Below, piece after piece: positions 20,562 through 30,954 of a DNA stretch of 64,000 nucleotides (within the stretch, counting starts at the first letter, position 1; each line of letters begins with the position of its first letter). Where the stretch lies: contig NZ_RQVV01000003.1 of NCBI RefSeq assembly GCF_009295515.1, positions 124,001 through 188,000 of the forward strand, given 5' to 3'. The stretch comes from Erwinia endophytica. Lineage in GTDB: Bacteria; Pseudomonadota; Gammaproteobacteria; Enterobacterales; Enterobacteriaceae. The notes beneath the pieces are model-generated. The model saw nothing but the letters and a program-made list of their open reading frames with translations. It was not told where the DNA came from and searched no databases. The position numbers were made by a program, and so were the translations under genes.

Positions 20562-21553
20562 TACTGATTCTCCATATTCAGCGGGAAGTGGCAGGCGAAC
20601 AGATGGGTTTTCGCCCCGGTCAGGCGTGGTCTTTCAATGCAGGTTTTTTGCGCGTAGGGACAGCGTGGCCCCAGACGACAACCAATGGGGAGATGTTCCA
20701 GTGACGGGATAGCGCCGGGCAAGGCATTAAGACGGCTTTTGTGTGGCATCGAATGGCCAAAATCCGGCATTGCGCGGATCAGCGCCTGGGTATAAGGATG
20801 ATGCGGCGAGGCAATCAGATCATCACTCTGCGCCGTCTCTACCGTCTGGCCGCAGTACATGACATTAATGCGATCGGCCCAGTGGCTTAGCATTTGTAAA
20901 TCATGGCTGATCAGCAGGATAGTGGTGTTGTTATTCTGATTCAGTCGCGAAAGCAGGCGGAAAATCTGCGCCTGGGTGGTCGGTTCCATCGCGTTGGTGG
21001 GATCATCGGCGATCAACAGGCGCGGTTGATTGGCCAGCGCAATAGCAATCATAACCTTTTGGCATTCACCATCAGAAAGCTCATAGGGGAAGCTACGCAT
21101 AATGTCCTGGTGGTCTTTGATGCCCACGCGGTGCAGCAACTCGATCGCCCGGCGATGACGCCAGAAGAAACGCTGAAACCAGCGGCCTTTATAGGTCCAG
21201 CCCGGAATAGCCTGCATCAACTGGCGCCCGATACTCTCGGAGGGATCGAGACAGGATTGCGGCTCCTGAAAAATCATTGAGACATTGTGTCCAACGAGTT
21301 TGCGACGTTCACGGGGGGAAAGACGCAATAAATCGATGTCGTCAAAGCGCATGCGGTCGGCGGTAACACGCCAGTTTTCTTTGGTGACACCACAGATAGC
21401 TTTGGCAATCAGACTCTTGCCGGAGCCAGATTCTCCAACCAGTCCACGCACCTCGCCCTCGGTGAGGGTAATATTGACGCGATCGACCGCTTTCACCGGT
21501 CCATCAGCGGTCATAAATTCGATCGTCAGGTTACGAATATCGAGCAGCGGCAT
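20561..21553 (-). CDS. sapD: Sap ABC transporter ATP-binding protein SapD
   Basis: Second ATPase of the Sap importer, 330 residues. Walker A GESGSGKS is at 40-47 and the degenerate signature LSDGE at 159-163. Walker B reads LLIADDP (179-185): position 184 is Asp where E. coli SapD and most ABC ATPases have the catalytic Glu. The DNA reads GAT GAT, so this is not a translation slip. The C-terminal oligopeptide-transporter domain with its cysteines ([10 protein letters not shown]...C...C) is intact. It starts just after sapC ends. Confidence 0.96.
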   Translation of the reverse strand: MPLLDIRNLTIEFMTADGPVKAVDRVNITLTEGEVRGLVGESGSGKSLIAKAICGVTKENWRVTADRMRFDDIDLLRLSPRERRKLVGHNVSMIFQEPQSCLDPSESIGRQLMQAIPGWTYKGRWFQRFFWRHRRAIELLHRVGIKDHQDIMRSFPYELSDGECQKVMIAIALANQPRLLIADDPTNAMEPTTQAQIFRLLSRLNQNNNTTILLISHDLQMLSHWADRINVMYCGQTVETAQSDDLIASPHHPYTQALIRAMPDFGHSMPHKSRLNALPGAIPSLEHLPIGCRLGPRCPYAQKTCIERPRLTGAKTHLFACHFPLNMENQ

Positions 21554-22444
21554 TTATTCAACTCCCGCAACGATGGCCCGGCGGATGCCGTCACCTAACA
21601 AGTTAACAATCAGCACACTCAGCATGATCGCCGCGCCTGGCAGCATTACCGTCCACGGGGCGACATAAATCAGCTCCAGCGCATCACCCAGCATGGCGCC
21701 CCATTCCGGCGAAGGTAACTGGGCACCGAGATCAAGAAAACCGAGCGCGGCGATATCTAAGATAGCCATGGACAGCGCCCGGGTAAATTCGCTGACCAGT
21801 AATGACAGAATATTGGGGAAAATGGCATGGCGCAGTATGTTCATACTGCTGGCGCCATCCAGACGCGCCGCCACCACGTAATCCTTCTCCAACTCATCAT
21901 GCACCGCAGTATAAATCGCCCTGACCAGACGCGGGATGAGAGCCAGAAACACCGCCAGCAGGGCATGCCCCAGCGTTGGCCCCAGAAAGGCCACCACGAT
22001 AATCGCCAGCAGCAATGACGGGATAGATAACAGCGTATCAAGGATATGGTTCATTACCGCCGAGCGTAGTCCATGGGTGAGTCCGGCAAAAATGCCGAGC
22101 ACCATGGCACACAGTGACGCGAGAATAGTGACCGCAATGGCTGAACCGACTGTCGGGCCAGCACCGCTCAGCAGACGGCTCAAGACATCCCGGCCAAGAT
22201 CATCGGTGCCCAGGAAAAAAGAAACATTCCCGTAGCGCGACCATGATGGCGGCAGCAACTGATAACCGAGGAACTGCTGATCGAGGCCATAAGGTGCCAG
22301 CAGGTGGCCAAAGATGCAGATAAACAGCAGCGCGATAAAGGCATAGAAACCCACCATCGCGGTGGTATCACGATAAAAAATCCGCCAGGTATAACGCAGG
22401 GGACTGGGTTGCCGCTTCTCGGCATAAACATCATCTAAGGGCAT
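21554..22444 (-). CDS. sapC: Sap ABC transporter permease SapC
   Basis: 296-residue DppC/OppC-type inner-membrane permease. An N-terminal membrane helix (about 29-49) is followed by the five-helix BPD_transp_1 domain; the EAA loop (around residues 195-220, [20 protein letters not shown]) that docks the ATPases is conserved. The start overlaps the sapB end by 14 bases, consistent with translational coupling. Confidence 0.96.
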   Translation of the reverse strand: MPLDDVYAEKRQPSPLRYTWRIFYRDTTAMVGFYAFIALLFICIFGHLLAPYGLDQQFLGYQLLPPSWSRYGNVSFFLGTDDLGRDVLSRLLSGAGPTVGSAIAVTILASLCAMVLGIFAGLTHGLRSAVMNHILDTLLSIPSLLLAIIVVAFLGPTLGHALLAVFLALIPRLVRAIYTAVHDELEKDYVVAARLDGASSMNILRHAIFPNILSLLVSEFTRALSMAILDIAALGFLDLGAQLPSPEWGAMLGDALELIYVAPWTVMLPGAAIMLSVLIVNLLGDGIRRAIVAGVE

Positions 22445-23396
22445 ACCATTCCTTATGCTTCAGTGGATTGGTCATAGCGCCCAGAATATCGGCGAGCACG
22501 TTTACGGTAATCACCAGTCCTCCCACCATCATCACGCCAGCGGAAATGGCAGCATAATCCTGCTGACGGATGGCTTCCACCAACCAGCGCCCCAGTCCCG
22601 GCCAGTTAAACACCACTTCGGTGATCATCGTTAGCGTGAGCATGGTCGAAAACTGTAAACCAAGACGCGGGATAACCGGTGGCAGGGCATTGTGCAATAC
22701 GTGGCGGCGAATAATCGTCAGTTGCGACAGACCGCGCGTTGCCGCCGCTTTAATATAATTCTGCGCAATCACTTCCCGTGTGCTGATCCGCAGCAGACGA
22801 ATCACTTCGGTTGTCGGCGCCACAGCCAACGCGGTGACAGGCAAAATCAGGTGTTTTAGCACGCTGATAAGCATCTCATGTCGCCAGGGCGAGTGGCTGA
22901 GCCAGGCATCTATCAGCGCAAAACCAGTGATATTTTTCATCGGATAGAGCAGATCAATACGTCCTGAGACTGGCAGCCATCCCAGATTGAGCGAGAACAG
23001 CAATGTCAGCAATAGCGCCAGCCAGAATACCGGCATGGAGAACCCCAATAACGCTAACGCACTGATGGTTTTATCCTGCCATCGGTCGCGCATCATGCCT
23101 GCGGCGATCCCCATTGGAATGCCGATCAGCAGCGCCAGAGCGAAAGCCATAATACACAACTCCAGGGTCGCGGGAAAAAATTCACCTAGCTGATGAGCGA
23201 TCGGTTCGCCATTGATGCTGGAAACACCAAAATCAAGCTGAAATAAGCCTTTATACCAAAACAGTACGGCATCAATGAAGGAGGCACCCTGTAGCGGCGC
23301 ATCGGGGGTGAAATAACTCAGACTGAAGCCGACCAGCGTCAGCATCACCAACGTGACCAGCCACAGCACCAGACGACGCAGCGTATAGATAACCAT
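22431..23396 (-). CDS. sapB: Sap ABC transporter permease SapB
   Basis: 321-residue DppB-type permease with six membrane helices; the first is at about residues 9-29. The cytoplasmic EAA-type loop [19 protein letters not shown] lies near residue 230. It begins 2 bases after sapA stops and overlaps sapC, so sapABCDF is a tight operon. Confidence 0.96.
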   Translation of the reverse strand: MVIYTLRRLVLWLVTLVMLTLVGFSLSYFTPDAPLQGASFIDAVLFWYKGLFQLDFGVSSINGEPIAHQLGEFFPATLELCIMAFALALLIGIPMGIAAGMMRDRWQDKTISALALLGFSMPVFWLALLLTLLFSLNLGWLPVSGRIDLLYPMKNITGFALIDAWLSHSPWRHEMLISVLKHLILPVTALAVAPTTEVIRLLRISTREVIAQNYIKAAATRGLSQLTIIRRHVLHNALPPVIPRLGLQFSTMLTLTMITEVVFNWPGLGRWLVEAIRQQDYAAISAGVMMVGGLVITVNVLADILGAMTNPLKHKEWYALR

Positions 23397-23398
23397 GA

Positions 23399-25021
23399 TT
23401 ATTTATCCTCACCATTATCACGATAGACACCGGCAAACGATGCATTGCCAAATGGACTGAGTATCAATCCGTGAATATCGTAACGATAAGCCTGCAGGCG
23501 CAGTGAGTAAGCCAGCGGTAGCACTGGCAGCGAGGAGGCCAAAATTGCCTGTGCGCGGGCGTAATAGTCAATTCGCGAGGCTAACTGCTGTGAAAGCAGG
23601 GCTTTATGTAGGATGTCATCGAAATCAGGATTACACCAGTGAGCATAGTTTGTTTGTGAATGGATCGCGGCGCAACTGAGTAATGGCCGGAAAAAGCTGT
23701 CGGGGTCATTACTGTCAGTGGCCCAACCCGTCAGGGTTAAATCGTGATTCATTTTTATCAGGCGTGCTTCCTGGGTGCGGCCTTCAACCGGGACAATCGT
23801 CACTTTTACGCCAACCTGTGCCAGATCGGCCTGAAGCAGTTCAGCCATTTTCAGTGGACTGGGATTCCAGGACTGTGAAGAAGAGGGAACCCACAATGAG
23901 AGATGCAGATCTTTCACCCCCAGTGTTTTCAGTTCTTCACGGGATTTTTGTGGATTATATTCTGTTACCTGTGCATCGTTATTGTAAGCCCAGGAGGCGC
24001 GCGGCAGGATTGACGCGGCCGTTTCCGCCGTTCCGTAATAAATGGACGCCATCAGTCGTTCGTTGTTGATGGCTAACGCCAGTGCCTGGCGGACTTCAGG
24101 GCGATTGAGTGGGGGTTTGCGGGTGTTGAACGCCAGGTAGGCGATATTCATACCTGGACGCAGTGTCAGGCGCAAACGCGGATCATCTCGCAGGATAGCG
24201 ATCTGACTGGCGGTCGGATAGGCCAGCACGTCGCATTCTCCGGTCAATAGTTTAGAAAGACGTCCGGTCCCCCCCGCGCCCATATCAATCACTACTTGCG
24301 ACATTTTCGGCAACCCTTTCCAGTAAAAAGGGTTACGCGCCAGGCGGATAAACTGACCCGTGCGGTATTCACTCAATTGAAACGGGCCAGTCCCAACAGG
24401 TTGGCGATCCATCTGTTCCTGGTGGCCACTCAGGGTCAACTGATCGGCATACTCAGCAGACAAAATCGGGGCATAATGTGTCGCGATATGCCAGAGAAAC
24501 GATGCATCTGGTTTGTTCAGCCGGATTTCAACGGTATCTTTACTCAGCCGCTTCACGCTTTGCACTGAATCGGCAAATTGCAGACTGTCGAAATAGGGAT
24601 AGTTGCCACCGTTAACATCATGCCAGGCCGACTGGCGATCAAAAATGCGCTGAAAACTGAAGACCACATCATCAGCATTCATGGGGCGGGTAGGGGTGAA
24701 CCAGTGGGTTTTCTGGAAGTCGACGTTATGACGCAGATGAAAACGATAAGTCGCCCCGTTGTCCAGCACCTCCCAGCTTTCCGCCAGCTCAGGAATGAGT
24801 CGATAAGTATAAGGATCGACATCCAGTAGCCGGTCGTACAATTGAGCGGCGAGCGTATCGACCACCAGTCCGCCACTGGCCATTTGCGGATTAAAGGTGG
24901 TCACTGCGCCATTGACGCAGTAAACAAAGCCGCTTTGGCGGATATCGTCCGGCTGCGTAGCGAAGACCGAGGCACTGTACAGCAACAGACTCGGTAGAAG
25001 GATGGAGAAAAATGTGCGCAT
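23399..25021 (-). CDS. sapA: Sap ABC transporter periplasmic peptide-binding protein SapA
   Basis: 540-residue SBP family 5 protein with a cleavable signal peptide (about residues 1-21, ending SVFA). It captures peptides, or haem in Haemophilus, for the SapBC channel. The family signature around [19 protein letters not shown] is clear, and the four cysteines conserved in SapA are present. First gene of the sap operon. A possible promoter lies within the 80 bases upstream (TGCGGTACACTCT). The upstream neighbour is the ryhB sRNA gene on the opposite strand, so the two are divergent. Confidence 0.95.
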   Translation of the reverse strand: MRTFFSILLPSLLLYSASVFATQPDDIRQSGFVYCVNGAVTTFNPQMASGGLVVDTLAAQLYDRLLDVDPYTYRLIPELAESWEVLDNGATYRFHLRHNVDFQKTHWFTPTRPMNADDVVFSFQRIFDRQSAWHDVNGGNYPYFDSLQFADSVQSVKRLSKDTVEIRLNKPDASFLWHIATHYAPILSAEYADQLTLSGHQEQMDRQPVGTGPFQLSEYRTGQFIRLARNPFYWKGLPKMSQVVIDMGAGGTGRLSKLLTGECDVLAYPTASQIAILRDDPRLRLTLRPGMNIAYLAFNTRKPPLNRPEVRQALALAINNERLMASIYYGTAETAASILPRASWAYNNDAQVTEYNPQKSREELKTLGVKDLHLSLWVPSSSQSWNPSPLKMAELLQADLAQVGVKVTIVPVEGRTQEARLIKMNHDLTLTGWATDSNDPDSFFRPLLSCAAIHSQTNYAHWCNPDFDDILHKALLSQQLASRIDYYARAQAILASSLPVLPLAYSLRLQAYRYDIHGLILSPFGNASFAGVYRDNGEDK

Positions 25022-25222
25022 AAGTCATCTGAAATATCAGGCAATAATCAGAGTGTACCGCACTCTCCAGACTCTCCCAAAATTTGCCGGGGTAAGCGGT
25101 GTTTTTTTACGCAAATCCACCCTAAAAGAGCATCCATAGTCACTGCAGGGATGTTCATAATACGCCCAACAACATCATGGTAATGAGAAATATTCTCAAC
25201 AAAGTGCTTTACAATGCACATT

Positions 25223-25241
25223 GCGAATGATTATTATTCTC
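25223..25241. promoter_or_regulatory. Fur box over the ryhB promoter
   Basis: The 19-base site matches the Fur consensus GATAATGATAATCATTATC at 15 of 19 positions when read on the minus strand. It covers a near-consensus -10 element TATTAT (25232-25237); TTTACA at 25208-25213 is the likely -35 (18-base spacing). Iron repression of the downstream RNA is inferred. Confidence 0.8.
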
Positions 25242-25243
25242 TT

Positions 25244-25332
25244 GCTCTCCTGAGGTGGCTCTGCCGAAGAAGAGCATGACATTGCTCACATTGCTTCCAG
25301 TATTTTCAGCCCGCCTTGCGCGGGCTTTTTTT
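25244..25332 (+). ncRNA. ryhB: RyhB iron-responsive small RNA
   Basis: Positions 25278-25304 match, base for base as I recall it, the 27-nt core of E. coli RyhB that pairs with sodB, sdh and other mRNAs (starts GACATTGCTCACATTGC). The core is followed by a rho-independent terminator (AGCCCGC / GCGGGCT, 25308-25326) ending in seven T, which is also the Hfq-binding tail. From the promoter the 5' end is predicted at about 25244, giving about 89 nt against 90 nt in E. coli. The Fur box overlaps the promoter. It lies between sapA and pspF, whereas E. coli ryhB is elsewhere on the chromosome. The identity is firm; the exact 5' end is inferred. Confidence 0.93.
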
Positions 25333-25595
25333 AGGAGGCCGGTGTACGCAGCTGTTGAATAACGATGGAGTCAAAGTCATCGTATTGCTTCCGACAGAAT
25401 TAGACACCAAATTGACCAGGACATTTTCTGCGTACGTCTGGGTAATATTCAGAGTTGTCTGTACCAATGTTGAGCATGTTGGGCTCGTTTGACCCTGAAC
25501 ACTTACGTCGAACCCAGTCCAACGACTAGCATTACCGGGATGATGCAACTTTAGATAGAAGGTTCGTTTATGGTTCACGTTTAGTCCCAGCAATA
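25333..25595. other. gap between ryhB and the pspF 3' end
   Basis: 263 bases without a supported gene. A minus-strand frame (25306-25593) starts only with TTG and runs into the ryhB terminator. No terminator for pspF is obvious. It may be decayed sequence, but no parent gene is recognised. Confidence 0.45.
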
Positions 25596-26600
25596 TTAGT
25601 GGGCCGCCGGATCGCTTTTTAAATCTATATCATGCTTTTTCATCATCGCCCGTAACTGGTGATAGGTCAGTCCTAACAATTCTGCGGCGCGTCGCTGGTT
25701 AAACCGTGCCTGATGTAGACTTTTCTCCAGCAAATTTTTCTCCTGTTGGTTTTGCCAATGGCGGAGGTCAAGGGGGAGTTCAGGCAACGTATCCGGTGCT
25801 GACGTTGAATGGCTAATGGGGAGGGACGACCGTTGGAAGGGATTGATAATAATGTTATCCAGGTCTTGCTCAACCTTACTATGGCGATAAACCGAACGTT
25901 CCACCACGTTTTTCAGTTCACGCACATTGCCCGGCCAGCGATAGTCCAGCAAAACCTGCCGGGCGGCAGGAGAGAACCCCGGGAATAAAGGCAGTCCCAA
26001 TTCGCGGCACATCTGGATAGCGAACTGTTCCGCCATCAGCAGAATATCGCTGCGCCGTTCCCGCAATGGTGGGAGATGAATCACATCGAACGCCAGCCTG
26101 TCCAGCAAGTCAGCACGGAATTTACCCTGTTGCGCCAACCGCGGCAGATCATCATTGGTCGCGCAGACCAGCCGCACGCTGACCTGCAACGGCTGGCTGC
26201 CGCCGACACGTTCCAGTTGGCCATATTCAATCACCCGCAGCAATTTTTCCTGCACCAGCATCGGCGCCGTGGCCAGCTCGTCAAGAAACAATGTACCGCC
26301 ATCAGCACGTTCAAAGCGGCCCAGATGACGCTTTTGCGCGCCGGTAAACGCGCCGGCCTCGTGACCGAACAGTTCGGAGTCGAGCAAATTTTCATTCAAC
26401 GCCGCGCAGTTAAGTGAAATAAAGGGACCCTGCCAGCGGTCAGACAGGTAATGCAGGCGGCTGGCGATCAGTTCTTTCCCGGTTCCACGCTCGCCGATGA
26501 CCAGTACTGGCTTATTTAACAGCGCCAGACGGGAAACCTGTTCCAGCACTTCAAGAAAGTTATTCGACTCACCCAACAGGCTATCGTTAAATTCACTCAT
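25596..26600 (-). CDS. pspF: phage-shock-protein operon activator PspF
   Basis: Sigma-54 enhancer-binding protein without a receiver domain; it is held inactive by PspA and drives the psp operon. 334 residues from the ATG at 26600 (MSEFNDSLLGE); a TTG four codons upstream is not needed. Walker A GERGTGKE lies at 36-43, W56, part of the surface that contacts PspA in E. coli, is present, the sigma-54 contact loop GAFTGA is at 83-88, Walker B at 104-109, and a Fis-type helix-turn-helix near the C-terminus (RRAAELLGLTYHQLRAMMKK). Divergent from pspA. Confidence 0.96.
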   Translation of the reverse strand: MSEFNDSLLGESNNFLEVLEQVSRLALLNKPVLVIGERGTGKELIASRLHYLSDRWQGPFISLNCAALNENLLDSELFGHEAGAFTGAQKRHLGRFERADGGTLFLDELATAPMLVQEKLLRVIEYGQLERVGGSQPLQVSVRLVCATNDDLPRLAQQGKFRADLLDRLAFDVIHLPPLRERRSDILLMAEQFAIQMCRELGLPLFPGFSPAARQVLLDYRWPGNVRELKNVVERSVYRHSKVEQDLDNIIINPFQRSSLPISHSTSAPDTLPELPLDLRHWQNQQEKNLLEKSLHQARFNQRRAAELLGLTYHQLRAMMKKHDIDLKSDPAAH

Positions 26601-26693
26601 GAAATTCACCAAGTGTTAGTGATTTACACCACATTAGATAATTCGTGTCGTACTGTAAAGGACCGAAATACGGTAAAATCAACGAGATAAAAA

Positions 26694-26710
26694 TTGGCAC
26701 ACTAATTGAA
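26694..26710 (+). promoter_or_regulatory. sigma-54 promoter of pspABCD
   Basis: TTGGCAC at 26694-26700 supplies the -24 GG, and TTGA at 26706-26709 the -12 element, with 10 bases between GG and G. It closely resembles the E. coli pspA promoter. PspF-binding enhancer sites are expected at about 26610-26680 but were not delineated. Confidence 0.85.
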
Positions 26711-26771
26711 TAGCGGTAAGGAGGTAAGCAGCATACTGCATTATATAAACAAAACACTGAGGACTTTGATT

Positions 26772-27437
26772 ATGGGTATTTTTTCTCGTTTTGCCGATAT
26801 CGTGAACGCGAATATCAACACGTTGCTGGAAAAGGCGGAAGACCCACAGAAGCTGGTACGGTTGATGATTCAGGAGATGGAAGACACGCTGGTAGAAGTC
26901 CGTTCCACCTCCGCCCGGGCGCTGGCTGAAAAGAAACAACTACAGCGTCGTATCGAGCAGGCTGAAACTCAGCAGAATGAATGGCAGGAAAAAGCCGAGC
27001 TCGCGCTGCGTCGTGATAAAGACGATCTGGCTCGTGCCGCGTTGATCGAAAAACAGAAGCTGGGCGAGTTGATTGCCGCACTGAACAGTGAAGCGGATCA
27101 GGTTGAGGAAACACTGACCCGGATGAAAGGTGAAATCAGCGAGTTGGAGAAAAAACTCAGTGAAACCCGCGCCCGTCAACAGGCCCTGACGCTGCGTCAT
27201 CAGGCGGCTTCTTCTTCACGCGATGTGCGCCGCCAACTGGACAGCGGTAAGATGGATGAGGCGATGGCGCGTTTTGAATCATTCGAACGTCGCATCGATC
27301 ATATGGAGGCGGAAGCAGAAAGTTACCGTTTTGGTAAACAGAAAACCCTGGAGCAACAGTTCTCTGAACTACAGGTTAACGATGAAATTGCAGAACAGTT
27401 GGCGGCGCTGAAAGCCAAAATGAACCGCAGCGAGTAA
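26772..27437 (+). CDS. pspA: phage shock protein A
   Basis: Peripheral membrane protein of the ESCRT-III/Vipp1 family. It binds and inhibits PspF and, under stress, coats and stabilises the inner membrane. 221 residues, almost wholly coiled coil, starting [11 protein letters not shown] with an amphipathic membrane-sensing helix. Start chosen at 26772 with TGAGGA eight bases upstream; an open frame extends upstream but is not conserved. First gene of the sigma-54-driven operon. Confidence 0.97.
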   Translation: MGIFSRFADIVNANINTLLEKAEDPQKLVRLMIQEMEDTLVEVRSTSARALAEKKQLQRRIEQAETQQNEWQEKAELALRRDKDDLARAALIEKQKLGELIAALNSEADQVEETLTRMKGEISELEKKLSETRARQQALTLRHQAASSSRDVRRQLDSGKMDEAMARFESFERRIDHMEAEAESYRFGKQKTLEQQFSELQVNDEIAEQLAALKAKMNRSE

Positions 27438-27476
27438 CAGTTGCCATCCTTAATGCTGAATTTTCAAGGAGAGTGA

Positions 27477-27704
27477 ATGAGCGCGTTATTTCTGGCCATA
27501 CCCCTGACGATATTTGTGTTGTTTGTCGCGCCAGTCTGGTTATGGCTTCATTATAGCAATCGGCAGAATGGCGATGCCGGGCTGTCATCCGGTGAACGAC
27601 AGCGTTTGCAACAGTTGACTCAGGAGGCGGGAAGAATGCGTCAACGCATTCAGGCGCTGGAAGAGATCCTTGATGCGGAGCATCCAGACTGGAGGCAGCA
27701 ATGA
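27477..27704 (+). CDS. pspB: phage shock protein B
   Basis: 75-residue inner-membrane protein with an N-terminal membrane helix (about 4-24) and a cytoplasmic leucine-zipper-like helix (RLQQLTQEAGRMRQRI). With PspC it senses membrane stress and recruits PspA away from PspF. AAGGAGAG precedes the start. Overlaps pspC by 4 bases. Confidence 0.96.
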   Translation: MSALFLAIPLTIFVLFVAPVWLWLHYSNRQNGDAGLSSGERQRLQQLTQEAGRMRQRIQALEEILDAEHPDWRQQ

Positions 27705-28066
27705 GTGGGATAACCATTAAAGGTACAAAGCTTTACCGTATTTCGGCGCGTGGAAAAGTGAAAGGCGTCTGCGCCGGGATAGCCGACTATCTGGGGATCC
27801 CCGTGTGGTTGGTCCGGGTGATGGTGGTGTTGTCGATGTTTTTCAGCCTGTTCATGTTTACTATTGTGGCTTATTTTGCATTGGCGCTGGTGCTGGACGA
27901 TATGCCGGAAAGCCTGTCCCGCGAGGGAGAAAATACCCTGACCGCGCATCAGTTGCTGAACCAACTGAGCGCGGATCTGGACCGTGGAGAACGCCGCCTG
28001 CGTGAAATGGAACGTTATGTTACTTCCGATACGTTCAGCGTACGTAGCCGCTTTCGCCAGCTTTAA
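27701..28066 (+). CDS. pspC: phage shock protein C
   Basis: 121-residue inner-membrane sensor partner of PspB. The PspC domain covers residues 7-66 (LYRISARGKVKGVCAGIADYLGIP, then a membrane helix at about 40-63), followed by a cytoplasmic tail ending RSRFRQL. Coupled to pspB through ATGA. Confidence 0.96.
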   Translation: MSGITIKGTKLYRISARGKVKGVCAGIADYLGIPVWLVRVMVVLSMFFSLFMFTIVAYFALALVLDDMPESLSREGENTLTAHQLLNQLSADLDRGERRLREMERYVTSDTFSVRSRFRQL

Positions 28067-28124
28067 TCCCGCTACGGGCTCCGGGTCCGGATGCGGGCCT
28101 GATGATTTCTCCGGAGAAATTGCT

Positions 28125-28349
28125 ATGCGTCACTGGCAAGAGACTTTAGGTCGTAACACGTTGCCAACCCTGAAGAAGGTGGGAAAATTTGCGCTGATCA
28201 GCGCACTGACTTACGCGCCTGCGGGCCTGGCCGGCTGGGCGGTAAAATCGGTCGCTCGTCGTCCGCTGAAAATTATGCTCGCCTGGGCGCTGGAACCGTT
28301 GATTCGTCGTGCCATGCGTGGCGCGACCACTCGCTGGTATAAACGCTGA
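28125..28349 (+). CDS. pspD: phage shock protein D
   Basis: 74 residues, similar to E. coli PspD (73): LKKVGKFALISALTYAPAGLAG and VARRPLK are the conserved blocks, with a weakly hydrophobic central helix. The ATG at 28125 has GGAGA at suitable distance. The role in E. coli is minor or unknown. pspE, which follows in E. coli, is absent; ycjX comes next after 71 bases. Confidence 0.93.
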   Translation: MRHWQETLGRNTLPTLKKVGKFALISALTYAPAGLAGWAVKSVARRPLKIMLAWALEPLIRRAMRGATTRWYKR

Positions 28350-28420
28350 GGAGTGTAATTTGCGACACCAGGCGATAAATACATTGATTGATCAATAAAA
28401 AAATAAGGGCCGACACCCAG

Positions 28421-29818
28421 ATGAAACGACTTCAAAATGAGTTGCTGTCGATGGTGAATCGGGGCGCGGATCGCCACTTACGTCTTGCGGTCACCGGCCT
28501 GAGCCGCAGCGGTAAAACCGCTTTTATCACATCCCTGGTTAATCAACTGCTTAACATTAACTCGGGGGCGCGCCTGCCGATGTTTTCAGTGGTGCGCGAG
28601 GGGCGCCTGCTCGGCGTTAAGCGTGTGCCGCAACGGGATCTAGGTATTCAACGTTTTACCTATGATGAGGGATTATCGCAGCTTTATGCGGCACCGCCAG
28701 CCTGGCCCACGCCGACGCGCGGAGTGAGTGAAATGCGTCTGGCCTTACGCTACCGTTCGCGTGAATCTTTGCTGCGTCACGTCAAAGATAATTTTACGCT
28801 ATATCTGGAAATCGTCGATTATCCGGGAGAATGGTTACTGGATTTGCCCATGTTGGCGCAGGATTACCTCAGTTGGTCACGGCAGATGATCGGCCTGCTA
28901 CAGGGAGATCGCGCCAACTGGTCGGCCCCCTGGCAAAAACTGTGTGCCGGGCTGGAACCGTTTGCGCCGGCAGATGAAAACCGGTTGGCGGAAATCGCCG
29001 CAGCCTGGACCGACTACCTGCTTAAGTGTAAGCAGGAGGGACTGCATTTTATCCAACCCGGACGTTTTGTACTGCCCGGCGAGATGGCGGGCGCGCCGAC
29101 CCTGCAGTTTTTCCCATGGCCTCAGGTCGACAAAGACGGAGAGTCGAAGTTGGCTCAGGCAGACAGCAATAGCAACATCGGCATGTTGCGGGCCCGTTAT
29201 AATTATTACTGCCGACATGTGGTGAAAGGTTTCTATAAACAGCATTTTTTGCGTTTTGACCGACAAATCGTGTTGGTGGATTGTTTGCAACCCCTTAACA
29301 GTGGGCCGCAGGCGTTTAACGATATGCGGCTGGCGCTGACTCAACTGATGCAAAGTTTCTCCTATGGCCAGCGCACACTGTTTCGGCGACTGTTCTCACC
29401 AGTTATTGATAAATTGCTGTTTGCCGCCACCAAATCCGATCATGTGACCAGCGACCAGCATGCGAACCTCGTTTCACTGCTACAACAACTGGTTCAGGAT
29501 GCCTGGCAGAACGCTGCTTTTGAGGGTATTGCTATGGACTGCGTGGGGCTGGCCTCGGTACAGGCAACGCAAAGTGGTTTAGTGGAACATCAGGGAGAGA
29601 AAATCCCAGCGTTGCGCGGACATCGGTTGCAAGACAACGCGCCGCTGACCGTTTATCCAGGAGAAGTGCCGGCAAGATTGCCTGGTAATGCTTTCTGGCA
29701 GCAGCAGGGGTTCCATTTTGAACAGTTCCGGCCGCAGGAACTCGACGTTGATCGTCCCTTGCCGCATATTCGGCTGGATGCCGCACTGGAATTTCTATTG
29801 GGAGATAAATTGCGATGA
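28421..29818 (+). CDS. ycjX: YcjX, DUF463 P-loop GTPase-like protein
   Basis: 465 residues, same length as E. coli YcjX, when started at the ATG at 28421 ([15 protein letters not shown]); an ATG 11 codons upstream is not conserved. P-loop GLSRSGKT lies at 26-33 and DYPGEW resembles a G3 motif. The protein is usually found with psp genes and responds to the same stresses; a GTPase role at the membrane is proposed. Its stop overlaps the ycjF start by 4 bases. Confidence 0.95.
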   Translation: MKRLQNELLSMVNRGADRHLRLAVTGLSRSGKTAFITSLVNQLLNINSGARLPMFSVVREGRLLGVKRVPQRDLGIQRFTYDEGLSQLYAAPPAWPTPTRGVSEMRLALRYRSRESLLRHVKDNFTLYLEIVDYPGEWLLDLPMLAQDYLSWSRQMIGLLQGDRANWSAPWQKLCAGLEPFAPADENRLAEIAAAWTDYLLKCKQEGLHFIQPGRFVLPGEMAGAPTLQFFPWPQVDKDGESKLAQADSNSNIGMLRARYNYYCRHVVKGFYKQHFLRFDRQIVLVDCLQPLNSGPQAFNDMRLALTQLMQSFSYGQRTLFRRLFSPVIDKLLFAATKSDHVTSDQHANLVSLLQQLVQDAWQNAAFEGIAMDCVGLASVQATQSGLVEHQGEKIPALRGHRLQDNAPLTVYPGEVPARLPGNAFWQQQGFHFEQFRPQELDVDRPLPHIRLDAALEFLLGDKLR

Positions 29819-30861
29819 GTGAACCACTGAAATCACTGAAACCACGAATAGAGTTCGCCCAGCCACTGGCAGTGGAAAAAGACGTAACATTGCAGGCGGC
29901 GCAGAATTTTGAGCAACAAAACATCCCGTTTATCGCGGTTGACCCGGAACAGGATCCGGCAGAAGAGAACAGTGGAGAAAAATTGCTGGAAGCCGCGTTG
30001 CGCCCTAAACGCAGCCTGTGGCGCCGGATGGTAAAAGTCGGGTTGGCAATCTTTGGCGTCAGCGTGATTGCGCAGGGAGGGCAGTGGGCGTACCACGCCT
30101 GGGTTCAGCAGGACTGGATAGCGATGGGCGGTTGCGTCGCTGGCGGACTGGTGGTTTGTGCCGGGGCAGGCTCGCTAATGGCCGAATGGCGGCGGCTGTA
30201 TCGCTTGCGGGAACGGGCGGAAGAGCGTGATATTGCTCGCGAGTTGTTGAGTAGTCACGGGATGGGAAAAGGTCGTGAGTTTTGCGAAAGACTGGCGCGT
30301 CAGGCGGGGATGGATCAGGCGCACCCGGCGCTGCAACGTTGGCACGCCTCGTTACATGAAACCCACAATGACCGTGAAATTATCCAGCTTTATGCGCAAC
30401 TGGTGCAGCCCGTGCTGGACAACCAGGCCCGCCGTGAAACTGGACGCAGTGCGGCTGAATCCACATTGATGATTGCCGTCAGTCCGTTGGCGCTGGTGGA
30501 TATGACCTTTATCGCCTGGCGTAATTTGCGGCTGGTTAACCGTATTGCCGCAATTTACGGTATTGAACTGGGTTACTTCAGTCGTATTCGCCTCTTCCGG
30601 CTGGTATTACTGAACATTGCTTTCGCCGGAGCTTCTGAATTGGTAAGGGAAGTAGGGATGGACTGGATGTCGCAGGATTTGGCGGCGCGTTTTTCTTCGC
30701 GCGCGGCGCAGGGTATCGGCGCCGGATTACTGACCGCACGTTTGGGCATTAAGACCATGGAACTGTGCCGACCATTGCCCTGGCTGGAAGACGACAAACC
30801 GCGGCTGGGCGATTTCCGTCGAGATCTGGTGAACCAACTAAAAGAAGCGCTGCAAAAATAA
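29815..30861 (+). CDS. ycjF: YcjF, DUF697 inner-membrane protein
   Basis: 348 residues: an acidic, probably disordered N-terminus, two membrane helices (about residues 70-90 and 100-122), then a DUF697 domain with [19 protein letters not shown]. Translationally coupled to ycjX and conserved as a pair near psp genes; the molecular role is unknown. An inner-membrane location is inferred from the helices. Confidence 0.94.
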   Translation: MSEPLKSLKPRIEFAQPLAVEKDVTLQAAQNFEQQNIPFIAVDPEQDPAEENSGEKLLEAALRPKRSLWRRMVKVGLAIFGVSVIAQGGQWAYHAWVQQDWIAMGGCVAGGLVVCAGAGSLMAEWRRLYRLRERAEERDIARELLSSHGMGKGREFCERLARQAGMDQAHPALQRWHASLHETHNDREIIQLYAQLVQPVLDNQARRETGRSAAESTLMIAVSPLALVDMTFIAWRNLRLVNRIAAIYGIELGYFSRIRLFRLVLLNIAFAGASELVREVGMDWMSQDLAARFSSRAAQGIGAGLLTARLGIKTMELCRPLPWLEDDKPRLGDFRRDLVNQLKEALQK

Positions 30862-30954
30862 TCAGCTGTCAAGATTTCCTTCCAGAAGACTTCTGACGCT
30901 TTCAGCGATGGAGTATTATCAGTTTTCACCCGATAGAAATGAAGGTTGCTACGC

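Noticed and set aside
25306-25593. 95-codon minus-strand frame between ryhB and pspF, with a faintly secreted-protein-like composition
   Set aside because: It starts only with TTG, lacks a ribosome-binding site, and runs into the ryhB terminator stem; no family recognised.
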